Positions 56,035 to 64,000 of a stretch of 64,000 nt of DNA are shown here, in pieces. Position 1 is the stretch's first letter. Every line of letters starts with the position of its first letter. The notes beneath the pieces were generated by a model that saw only the letters and a list, made by a program, of their open reading frames with translations, searched no databases and was not told where the DNA came from. Source of the stretch: Parabacteroides timonensis (GTDB lineage Bacteria > Bacteroidota > Bacteroidia > Bacteroidales > Tannerellaceae); contig NZ_LT669940.1 of NCBI RefSeq assembly GCF_900128505.1, forward strand, positions 1,418,763-1,482,762. The letters are read 5' to 3'. A program made the position numbers and the translations under genes.

Positions 56035-57786
56035 ATGAAATTGAAAGTTGTAGCTTTCTGGCTAGTCGTATTTACTGCTTTGTTTGTCTTTCTGCAGACA
56101 TATAGTAAATATCATTTTTACTTTATTGAGCAGACCCAGTTGTTTCAGTTTTCGGGGGAATATATCTCGGATAAATTGCTTATACCCGGTGGATTTACTT
56201 TAGTTCTGTCTGAGTTTTTAGTTCAGTTTTTTATTCTGCCATATGCCGGAGCTGCTATTACTGCAGGATTATTACTTATTGCTGGGCTTGGGGTAAGAGG
56301 AATTGTACGCCGTATTGTGCCGGATACAAATCTGTTTCTATTTTATCTTATTCCGGTCGTTTTGATTATGTTCATCCATTTTGATTTTAATTATCTGGTA
56401 TTCGGAACGGTGGCCCTGGATATAATGCTTTTAGTCGTATGTCTGTGTTTGCGTATTCCGAATGACAGGTGGCGGATAGGAGTGGAAGTGTTACTTACAC
56501 CTGTCCTTTATGGTATGATAGGATCTGCAGCTTTTTTGTTTTCCATATTAGTAGCCATTTATGAACTATTAAACAGAACGCCCCAATATTATTGGGCTTT
56601 GCTGTCTTGCGTATTGGCTGTTTTATGTGGAATATGCAGTGTGTATTTTGCTGCTTTAGGTGAATATCGTTTTGCTTTTTTGCCTGATGTCTATTATCAT
56701 ACAGCTTTGGAGCCGAAATTTGTTATTTATTTTTCCTGGATGTCGCTTCCTGTTATTTTAATTATATCGTTCTGGTTAAAACGTAAGCAGAAGCCGATAA
56801 GTAAAAAGTTTTTGATTGCAGGATGCGGCGTACAAGTTTTAATATTGTTTCTTTTATGTTGGTGGGGAATTCCTGAATACGGGGATAAAAAATCGATTAA
56901 AGTTAAAGAATTGGACTATTATGCCAGAACGGAACAATGGGATCAAATAATTGAAGCAAGTAAAGGGCCGCTTACCAATTACCTGAATCTGTGTTATCTG
57001 AATTTGGCTTTGGCGCATAAAGGACAGTTGGCAGACCGGGCGTTTAGTTTTGATCAGAAAGGGCCCTTAGGATTAATGGTTGGCTGGAATCAAACGGAGC
57101 AGATCTCTATTTTGCTGAGTGAAGTTACTTTTGTTATGGGAAATACAGCATTGGCGCAAGAGATGGCGTTTGAAGCTTTTGCAACCGCAATAGGAGAGGG
57201 CAATCCCCGTATATTGAAAAGACTGGTACAAACTAATCTCATTTATGGGGAATATCCGGTGGCGGAAAAATATATAAATGTACTGGAAAGGACTAGTTGT
57301 TATAGCTCTTGGGCGAATGAGCAACGTCCTTTTTTATATAATGATGCCGAGGTAGAAAAAGACCCGGTCCTGGGGCCTATGCGTAAAAGTTTACCCAAAG
57401 ATAATTATTTGTCGGAATTGAATAATATGGAGAAAGATTTGCGGGTTATAGCCGAAACTAATCCATCAAACAGGAATGCAATTGAATATCTTGGGCTTTT
57501 TTATTTGATGTCCAAGGATATGGCCGGCTTTAAGGGTATGGTGGAGCATTATTATGGTACAGATGTTTTACCAGCATTGCCTAAATCGTTTCAGGAAGCA
57601 GTGATTACCTTATCGGAGGCTGAACCTGATTACTGGAAGCGTTTTAATATTTCTCCTTCGGTAGTGCAACGTTTTGCTGAATATAAAAAACAAGTTTTGG
57701 CAAATAGGAGTAATGCGAATGCACTGCCCGGGTTAATGCGAAGAGCCTACGGAGATACTTACTGGTTTTATTTTATGTTTAAATAA
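56035..57786 (+). CDS. DUF6057 family membrane protein
   Basis: 583 residues. The first half (about 1-270) has around eight or nine membrane helices, and the second half (about 290-583) is soluble and helical with TPR-like content (NYLNLCYLNLALAHKGQLAD and RNAIEYLGLFYLMSKDM). This matches the Bacteroidales DUF6057 family, of unknown function. It sits between the ABC ATPase (12-base gap) and the PD40 lipoprotein (4-base gap), so the three are one operon. The TPR-like domain probably faces the periplasm, where it could hold the lipoprotein partner. Confidence 0.8.
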   Translation: MKLKVVAFWLVVFTALFVFLQTYSKYHFYFIEQTQLFQFSGEYISDKLLIPGGFTLVLSEFLVQFFILPYAGAAITAGLLLIAGLGVRGIVRRIVPDTNLFLFYLIPVVLIMFIHFDFNYLVFGTVALDIMLLVVCLCLRIPNDRWRIGVEVLLTPVLYGMIGSAAFLFSILVAIYELLNRTPQYYWALLSCVLAVLCGICSVYFAALGEYRFAFLPDVYYHTALEPKFVIYFSWMSLPVILIISFWLKRKQKPISKKFLIAGCGVQVLILFLLCWWGIPEYGDKKSIKVKELDYYARTEQWDQIIEASKGPLTNYLNLCYLNLALAHKGQLADRAFSFDQKGPLGLMVGWNQTEQISILLSEVTFVMGNTALAQEMAFEAFATAIGEGNPRILKRLVQTNLIYGEYPVAEKYINVLERTSCYSSWANEQRPFLYNDAEVEKDPVLGPMRKSLPKDNYLSELNNMEKDLRVIAETNPSNRNAIEYLGLFYLMSKDMAGFKGMVEHYYGTDVLPALPKSFQEAVITLSEAEPDYWKRFNISPSVVQRFAEYKKQVLANRSNANALPGLMRRAYGDTYWFYFMFK

Positions 57787-57790
57787 TCGG

Positions 57791-59257
57791 ATGAATATGA
57801 AGGGAAATTATAAGTATATCATGTTGCTGGCTATGTTTATGTCCTGTTCGGATGCGGTTCAGGTTAGCGATAGGTTAAGTGAAAAGCCTGCAATTAGTCC
57901 GGATTATACTGATGTTACTATTCCGGCGAATATCGCTCCATTAAACTTTTCATTGACAACTCAATATGAAGAGGCACGTATGATTTTATCTTCGGCTGAC
58001 CGGAAGATTGAGGTTAAAGCCAAAGGAAATCAGTTTGTAATTCCTTCTTCCAAATGGAAGACGCTTTTACAGTCTACCGCCGGTAATGCGGTAGATGTGA
58101 TCGTTCAGGCGAAAGAAAAAGGTAAGTGGATCGAATATGCTCCTTTTAAATTATATGTGGCAACGGACCCCATCGATCCTTATATTGCCTATCGTTTAAT
58201 TGCCCCTGGATATACTTTGTGGAATAGGATGGGGCTTTATCAGCGTAATCTGGAAAACTATACGGAAACAGCCATCATTGAAAATAAGATGAGTGGCCGG
58301 AATTGTGTGAATTGCCATTCTTTCTGTATGCAGAATCCGGATAAGATGCTTTTCCACATGCGTGAAACGTATCCTGGAACCATACTGGTTGACGGAGATA
58401 AAATAGAAAAGTTGAATACCAAAACGGAACAAACCGTTTCTTCATTAGTATATCCCTCCTGGCATCCTTCGGGAAAATATGTCGCATTTTCTGTAAATAA
58501 TACAAAACAGGGATTCCATATGAACGACAGGAACCGGATCGAAGTATTTGATGAAACTTCGGATGTCGTAGTGTATGATGTGGAAAAGCACGAGATAGTG
58601 ACTACCGGAAAGTTATTTTCGAAGGATGCTTTTGAAACTTTCCCCACTTTTTCTCCGGATGGAAAAACACTTTATTTCTGTACGGCTGGTGCACGTCCTA
58701 TTCCGCAGGAGTATTCTGAGATCAAATATAGCTTGTGCTCTATTTCTTTCGATCCGGATACCCGGAGCTTCGGTTCTGTAGTAGATACATTATATAATGC
58801 AAATATAAAAGGGCAAAGTGCTTCTTTTCCACGTGTCTCACCGGATGGAAACTATTTGATGTATACGGTATCTGGTTATGGTAATTTTTCTATTTGGCAC
58901 AAAGATGCTGACTTGTATATGGCGGATCTTGCCACAGGCGAAAGTATACCTTTAGATATATTGAATAGTGATGATGTGGAAAGTTATCATTCCTGGAGCA
59001 GTAACAGCCGTTGGGTTATATTCAGTAGTCGTCGGATTGATGGGTTATATACACGGCCGTATATCGCTTATGTCGGTAAGGATGGAAAAGCCTGTAAGCC
59101 ATTTTTATTGCCTCAGAAAGATACAGAGTTTTATGATCAATTTATGATGTCATATAATATTCCGGAGTTTATCACCGGAAAGGTGAAAGTAGGAGGTAGG
59201 GTATTAGGTCTGAAGGCGAAAGAAGATAAAGGGATTGATGTGAAGTTTGCGAAATAA
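57791..59257 (+). CDS. PD40/TolB-like propeller lipoprotein with a CXXCH heme-type motif
   Basis: 488 residues. The lipoprotein signal ends at MSC (Cys19). An N-terminal beta domain (about 35-130) leads to NCVNCHSF with CVNCH at 172-176, the exact c-type heme attachment motif. Then a WD/PD40 beta-propeller follows (repeats YPSWHPSGKYVAFS, FPTFSPDGKTLYF, FPRVSPDGNYLMYT and YHSWSSNSRWVIFS, about 220-440). Proteins like this are sometimes named cytochrome c biogenesis proteins. If heme is attached, it would be an extracytoplasmic redox or sensing protein. It is 4 bases after the DUF6057 gene, so they are coupled. Confidence 0.85.
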   Translation: MNMKGNYKYIMLLAMFMSCSDAVQVSDRLSEKPAISPDYTDVTIPANIAPLNFSLTTQYEEARMILSSADRKIEVKAKGNQFVIPSSKWKTLLQSTAGNAVDVIVQAKEKGKWIEYAPFKLYVATDPIDPYIAYRLIAPGYTLWNRMGLYQRNLENYTETAIIENKMSGRNCVNCHSFCMQNPDKMLFHMRETYPGTILVDGDKIEKLNTKTEQTVSSLVYPSWHPSGKYVAFSVNNTKQGFHMNDRNRIEVFDETSDVVVYDVEKHEIVTTGKLFSKDAFETFPTFSPDGKTLYFCTAGARPIPQEYSEIKYSLCSISFDPDTRSFGSVVDTLYNANIKGQSASFPRVSPDGNYLMYTVSGYGNFSIWHKDADLYMADLATGESIPLDILNSDDVESYHSWSSNSRWVIFSSRRIDGLYTRPYIAYVGKDGKACKPFLLPQKDTEFYDQFMMSYNIPEFITGKVKVGGRVLGLKAKEDKGIDVKFAK

Positions 59258-59301
59258 TTTACGACTGGCCGTAACAGTCCGTTTACGATGGTTGTATAAA
59301 C

Positions 59302-59395
59302 GAAGATACGATGACCGTATGAACTAATATACGACCATCGTATCTTCCCTTATAGGATGACCGTATAAGCTAATATATGGTCATCCTGTTTTTTG
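59302..59395 (+). terminator. Two tandem related hairpins ending the ABC operon
   Basis: Hairpin 1 (59302-59347) has 19-base arms starting GAAGATACGATG with two mismatches. Hairpin 2 (59354-59387) has 13-base arms AGGATGACCGTAT/ATATGGTCATCCT and is followed by GTTTTTTG. Both share the core ATGACCGTAT...CTAATATA, so one is a copy of the other. A third weak copy (CGTTTA...TAAACG) precedes them. The second serves as terminator. Confidence 0.7.
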
Positions 59396-59402
59396 TAGAA
59401 AC

Positions 59403-60971
59403 TTATCGGCTACCGCCTGCCCACCAAACGGGTTCTGTATATACATACTGACCGTCACCATAAGCAGCTTTTACTTCCGGATTCGTAGTCGTGTCGCTGT
59501 TACCGTACGGACAACGCAGGGGGAATTTAGCTTTGTTTTTTAATGTGATGAGTTCTTCACCCATTGCTTTCAGACGACGGACGTCGTTATAAGCTTCAAC
59601 GGCTTCACCATTAGCACCCCATAAAGCGATGTATTTCTGAATCATTGTTTCTTTCAACGGATTTGTTGTAAATAAAGCTTTCACGTTGTTGTCAAAATAA
59701 GCTTCAGCGTCAGCTGTCGTAATAGCGGGAGCAGCGTTTGTAAGATCTTCACCCATATATTTTTCTGCTGACTGGATAGCAACTTCTGCATTTGCGATAC
59801 CGGCTACAACGGCATCTTTCAATGTCGCTTCTGCTTCATCGATGCGGTTTAATCTGCACAATGCTTCAGCTTTTAAGAACAACACTTCGTGATAACTTAA
59901 CAGTATACTCGGAGCTGTTTGGGCGAACATATACATAGATACACTGTATTTGTCTTGCGACTCTACCGGTGTACCGTTCGGAGCCAGCAACTCTTTGTCT
60001 TTCTTTAGATCTGTGATCATTTCGTAGCTGTCGCCGACTGTAACGAATGCGCGGTTCATACGCGGGTCGTTTCTTTCGATCAGCTTGTCTGCCATGCTTT
60101 GGCTACCGGCAAGGGCCCAGCGTGCATCGAAGAAACCGAATAACGGGTTGATGTTATTGCTGCTGTAGATATTGAATGCAGCCTGTTCTCCGGCAGATGT
60201 AAATGATTTGGATACATATTCCAATACTTTTTCCATATCTGCATTTACACTGCTTGAGCGATTGATCAGATGCATAGTGTAACGGGCTTTCAAACCATAA
60301 GCCAGTTTTAACCATTTTGCAGCACTAGCCTGATAAAGTAAGTCATGGTCTCCCATAGGGCCGGATGCGTGCAGGTCTTTTCCCTGTAAATCGGCGATAG
60401 CATCGTCCAGGCTTTTCATCACTCCGGCATAGATATCTTCCTGTTTGTCTACTTTGGGGTTCATGTATGTCGGTGTTCCGTCAGGATTGATCAAAGCAGC
60501 TTCACTCCAGGGAGTATCACCGAACATATCGGCCAAGATGGCTGAATTGTAAGCAACCAGAACTTCTGCAATACCTTTGGTAACCAAATTTCCTTCCTGT
60601 TCTCCACCTTCCGAACATTTGTTGACAGCAATACGTGCATTTCTTAAAGCGGTATAAACGTTCGACCATACATTATTAAATGTTGCAGATGCCGAAGGTT
60701 CTCCGTTACGTATTTCTGCACGGTATAACTGATTGTGCACTCCGACTTCCTGTTCGATATATGCAGAACCGTAGATGGAAAAATCACCGCCTACATTTGA
60801 GAATGCAGTAGATGTAATTACATCAGCCAGGATAAATTTAGCCTGTACATTTTGTGTGTGGTTCGGGTCTTTATTCACCTTATCCATCATATCTTCCGAA
60901 CAACCAGTCAGAGAAGCCAATAGAATACCCGCACCCAAGAGGCCTTTTGATATATTATTTAATGTTTTCAT
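59403..60971 (-). CDS. SusD-like (SusD-like_2 type) surface lipoprotein
   Basis: 522 residues. The lipoprotein signal ends LTGC (Cys24), followed by SEDMMD, an acidic surface-export signal. Helical TPR-like core with YNSAILADMFGDTPWSEA (about 139-156), the family hallmark, and LLSYHEVLFLKAEALCRLNR (about 353-372). It pairs with the SusC-type transporter encoded 18 bases upstream on the same strand. SusD-like_2 members often pair with transporters for peptides or glycans other than starch. No hydrolase or regulator gene for this pair is inside the window. Confidence 0.93.
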   Translation of the reverse strand: MKTLNNISKGLLGAGILLASLTGCSEDMMDKVNKDPNHTQNVQAKFILADVITSTAFSNVGGDFSIYGSAYIEQEVGVHNQLYRAEIRNGEPSASATFNNVWSNVYTALRNARIAVNKCSEGGEQEGNLVTKGIAEVLVAYNSAILADMFGDTPWSEAALINPDGTPTYMNPKVDKQEDIYAGVMKSLDDAIADLQGKDLHASGPMGDHDLLYQASAAKWLKLAYGLKARYTMHLINRSSSVNADMEKVLEYVSKSFTSAGEQAAFNIYSSNNINPLFGFFDARWALAGSQSMADKLIERNDPRMNRAFVTVGDSYEMITDLKKDKELLAPNGTPVESQDKYSVSMYMFAQTAPSILLSYHEVLFLKAEALCRLNRIDEAEATLKDAVVAGIANAEVAIQSAEKYMGEDLTNAAPAITTADAEAYFDNNVKALFTTNPLKETMIQKYIALWGANGEAVEAYNDVRRLKAMGEELITLKNKAKFPLRCPYGNSDTTTNPEVKAAYGDGQYVYTEPVWWAGGSR

Positions 60972-60989
60972 ATTCTATCTTTTAAATAA

Positions 60990-63900
60990 TTAAAATTTGA
61001 CATTCAGACCGAATCCATAGCTGGCAGTACCCGGTAGTGAGAAACGCTCGAAAGCACCGGCCATATTGTTGTTACCCTGAGTCGCTTCCGGGTCAAATCC
61101 TTTCAATTGTGACCAAACGATGATGTTACGTGCAAATACACTCAGGTTGACTTTCAACCAACTCTTGTCTAATACCGGATAACTTACTGCTAGTTCGCGT
61201 AACTTGATGAATGAGTTGTCATAGATCATAGACTCGTCAACATTATTTATTGCAGAGAAATAATCGGCTGCATCTTCACCTTTGATCTGAATGTCGTTAG
61301 GAGCATATCCGGTTACATTACCGTTGGCATCTTTCACTTCTTTCACTGCAGGCAGTTCGAATAAGAAAGATTCTGAACTACGGAAATCGCCAGACTTTTT
61401 GCTGGTTCCGTAATAGTCGAGCATACCGGCAGTACCGCAATACATTTGTCCACCCTGTTTCCAGTCGAATACAGCAGATATACGGAATTTATACAATTCG
61501 ATATTTGTATTGAAGCCCAGGCGGAAATCTGGAGCCACTTTACCGATAACACGTTCTTCACCTGCCTGTGGCATACCGTTTTCGTCCACGACAATCTGTC
61601 CAGCTTCGTTACGCAAATATCCTACACCGTAAACAACCGGGAACTTATCGCCGATGCCGGCACGAACCTGCGGTGTAACGAAACCACCCAACATGATGCT
61701 ATTTACACCCGGAGCCAACTCATCGACATAGTTGTCGATTTTAGAGAAGTTGAATGCAAAGTCAAGTTTGAAGTCTTTCGTATTAACCGGAGCTACGGTC
61801 AATGTAAACTCATGAGCATTGGTATGTATTTTACCACCATTTGTCATCAAGCTGTTGGAACCTGTTGATCCGGCCAAAGGAACTTCAAATATTTGGTCTT
61901 TTACGTTCTGGCGAGAGAATGTATAACTCAAGCCGAATAGACCGTTCAGGAAAGTCAGGTCGGCACCCAATTCGTATGATTTTGTATTCTGAGGTTTCAG
62001 ATTCGGATCATACACTCTGTAATGCGGAACATAAGCCATTACGCCTCCCAGCGGATACATGATCGGTGTACCTGAGAAGAAGCCGCCACCGTATGATGGA
62101 GTATAATAGTAAGAAGGCATATAATCGCCTGCCTGTCCAACTTCAGCATAAGAAGCACGAATCTTACCGAAAGTCAGGATATCATTTTTCAGCGGTTCCA
62201 GTTCGGTGAATACCCATCCGAGAGAAACAGAAGGATAGAAGAATGAGCGGTTGTCGCGAGGCATAGACGATACGATATCGTTACGTCCTGTTACATTCAG
62301 GTAAAGCATATTTCTCCAGGCTAACGACAAGTTACCGAAGAAACCGACTGTACGGTTCTTTTTGTATTTGTTTTCAACAGATACGGAAGAAGCATTATTG
62401 ATATGGTTCCAACCCGGGAAGTTGAAAGGTGTTCCGTAAGAATAAGAATAGTTTGACTTACGTTCTACGATTTCATTACCAAGCAAAGCGTCAAATACAA
62501 GTTCTTCATTGATATTCCATGAATAAGCAGCAGTTAACAATGAGTTCATTTCATTGATTGAATAATGATATTCGCTGGCTTCACCTTGTCCGGCTGCATG
62601 TCCGTAACCATAAATATCAGAATAGTTGGTAGTGTAAGCATCGTCTCCCAGCTGATATTTAACATCCAGTTTATGATTTTCAGTATCAAACTTTGTAGAG
62701 TAATTCACATAAGCGTTACCGAAGAAACGTTGTGTACGCTCTGTAAATTTGTTGTTGTCGCAAGCCCAATAACCTTGGTCGAACGAACCTTTGCGATAGT
62801 TGTTCTGTGTATAGGGGTCACCTTCTACATGAGACGGGATTCCTGCCAGGTCGTAGCTGGGAGGTGCCGGATAAACGGTTGCAGTAATACCAGTATTGGC
62901 TCCTGATTGTTTTCTGATCTTTGAAGCAATGAATGTACCGCTGAAACCGGTAGTCCAGTTATTATGCAATTTTGCTTCGGCAGTCATCTTGGCATTGTAG
63001 CGATCCATACCTGTGTTGGGAACGATACCGTCGTTTGTCGTGTTACCCAAAGAGAAAGAGTAGTTTCCTTTATCAAAGCCCTGAGCAACGTTTACAGAAT
63101 TACTCCATGTAACACCTGTGCCAAAGAAGTCCTTTGCATTGTCGTAAGCCTGCGGTGTAGCCCATGGATCCAGTCCGGCTGCAGCACGCTGTGGAACATA
63201 GTATTGTCCCTGGTGTAATCCGTTTGCAGTGTAGCTGTTGTTTACATTACCGCCATAAGTCGGGTCATTCGGTAATTCTGAAATTTTAGGACCCCAGCTT
63301 AAAGAAGATGTAGGGGAGAAGACACCACCGCTACCCTGTGCATACTCTTTCTGAGCTTCAGGTAAGGTAGAAACAACATCAAAAGCAACGCTTGTATTGA
63401 ATGTCACTTCCGGTTTTCCTTTACGTGCGCCTTTACCGCTTTTGGTTGTAATAACGATAACACCATTGGAGGCACGCATACCATACAATGCGGATGCAGC
63501 CTGACCTTTCAAGATATTGATACTTTCAATATCATTTGGATCAAGGTCGACAGCACGGTTGGCATAGTCTGTACCACTTACACTACCATTGTTCATGACG
63601 TCTGTATCAATATCAGACGTTGATGTGATAGGCATACCATCGACAACATATAACGGTGTATTGTTTCCTGTGAAGGAACGTGAGCCACGGATAGTGATTT
63701 TAGAAGATGCACCTGGCATACCTGAAGATGGAGTAATATCAACACCGGAAACTTTTCCTTGTAAAGCATTCGCTAAATTAGTACTGGATGCTTTCGTTAA
63801 TTGATCACCTTTTACATCTTGAACAGCATATCCCAATGCCTTTTTCTCTTTCGAGATACCCATTGCTGTAACAACAATTTCGGAAATGTTCTGAGTATCA

Positions 63901-64000
63901 GATGCTAATCTGATATTTACAACAGGTTGAACAGAAACTTCTTGGCTTTTCATACCTACGTAAGAAATTACCAGAGTCTTTGCAGAACTAGGTACATCCA
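60990..64000 (-). CDS. SusC-family TonB-dependent transporter (5' end outside window)
   Basis: At least 1003 residues; the frame is open to the right window edge, so the signal peptide is missing. Visible parts are the end of the carboxypeptidase-like domain (LVISYVGMKSQEVSV), the TonB-box region and plug (SEIVVTAMGISKEKKALGYA), the SusC signature ITIRGSRSFTGNNTPLYVVD and the barrel ending SYGFGLNVKF. It transports the ligand bound by the SusD-like protein encoded 18 bases downstream. No STN domain can be assessed. Confidence 0.95.
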   Translation of the reverse strand, partial: DVPSSAKTLVISYVGMKSQEVSVQPVVNIRLASDTQNISEIVVTAMGISKEKKALGYAVQDVKGDQLTKASSTNLANALQGKVSGVDITPSSGMPGASSKITIRGSRSFTGNNTPLYVVDGMPITSTSDIDTDVMNNGSVSGTDYANRAVDLDPNDIESINILKGQAASALYGMRASNGVIVITTKSGKGARKGKPEVTFNTSVAFDVVSTLPEAQKEYAQGSGGVFSPTSSLSWGPKISELPNDPTYGGNVNNSYTANGLHQGQYYVPQRAAAGLDPWATPQAYDNAKDFFGTGVTWSNSVNVAQGFDKGNYSFSLGNTTNDGIVPNTGMDRYNAKMTAEAKLHNNWTTGFSGTFIASKIRKQSGANTGITATVYPAPPSYDLAGIPSHVEGDPYTQNNYRKGSFDQGYWACDNNKFTERTQRFFGNAYVNYSTKFDTENHKLDVKYQLGDDAYTTNYSDIYGYGHAAGQGEASEYHYSINEMNSLLTAAYSWNINEELVFDALLGNEIVERKSNYSYSYGTPFNFPGWNHINNASSVSVENKYKKNRTVGFFGNLSLAWRNMLYLNVTGRNDIVSSMPRDNRSFFYPSVSLGWVFTELEPLKNDILTFGKIRASYAEVGQAGDYMPSYYYTPSYGGGFFSGTPIMYPLGGVMAYVPHYRVYDPNLKPQNTKSYELGADLTFLNGLFGLSYTFSRQNVKDQIFEVPLAGSTGSNSLMTNGGKIHTNAHEFTLTVAPVNTKDFKLDFAFNFSKIDNYVDELAPGVNSIMLGGFVTPQVRAGIGDKFPVVYGVGYLRNEAGQIVVDENGMPQAGEERVIGKVAPDFRLGFNTNIELYKFRISAVFDWKQGGQMYCGTAGMLDYYGTSKKSGDFRSSESFLFELPAVKEVKDANGNVTGYAPNDIQIKGEDAADYFSAINNVDESMIYDNSFIKLRELAVSYPVLDKSWLKVNLSVFARNIIVWSQLKGFDPEATQGNNNMAGAFERFSLPGTASYGFGLNVKF

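Overview
The window looks like chromosomal DNA of a gut Bacteroidales, most likely Parabacteroides. The reasons are the SusC/SusD pairs, an ECF sigma/FecR pair in front of a STN-type SusC, surface lipoproteins with acidic residues after the lipid cysteine, Bacteroidota-type -7 boxes (TAnnTTTG) in front of many genes, and several Bacteroidales families (DUF4251, DUF3843, DUF6057, PG0541). There is no rRNA, CRISPR array or intact mobile element.

Layout. 1-6.8 kb: metabolic and conserved unknown genes, including a NagB-like/PIG-L fusion, a ComB-family phosphatase and a Gfo/Idh/MocA oxidoreductase. 6.9-11.7 kb: a TonB-dependent receptor, a surface beta-helix lipoprotein and a YwqK-like repeat protein. 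11.7-13.9 kb: a large inverted repeat, then Hsp15-like, pth and rplY. 13.9-24.7 kb: ten minus-strand genes with gaps of at most about 57 bases. They read TetR, TolC, adaptor, RND pump, PG0541 protein, STM3941 protein, orphan response regulator, steroid 5-alpha-reductase, old-yellow-enzyme reductase and SDR dehydrogenase. This is the most interesting unit: a drug/bile-type efflux pump in one run with a steroid or bile-acid reducing cassette. 24.9-30.9 kb: AraC regulator, membrane proteins, a TetR-controlled envelope operon with two visible operators, and map. 31.3-33.1 kb: tRNA-Trp and glutamine synthetase. 33.1-44.8 kb: an ECF sigma/FecR-controlled polysaccharide utilisation locus with SusC, SusD, an FAD oxidoreductase, an MFS carrier and a GH51 arabinofuranosidase.

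44.8-49.3 kb holds small cytoplasmic proteins, a frameshifted DUF3795 gene, MgtC and NhaD. 49.6-52.6 kb is a decayed element at tRNA-Gly(CCC). It has an integrase remnant, one AT-rich lipoprotein gene and, at the far end, an aberrant tRNA-like copy with a 33-nt insertion and a GGGG anticodon loop. 52.6-59.3 kb: argB, DUF1080, a candidate small RNA, and a three-gene unit of ModF-like ABC ATPase, DUF6057 membrane protein and a CXXCH-bearing PD40 lipoprotein. 59.4-64 kb: a second SusD/SusC pair whose SusC runs off the window.

All functions are read from sequence and memory of families; no searches were run.
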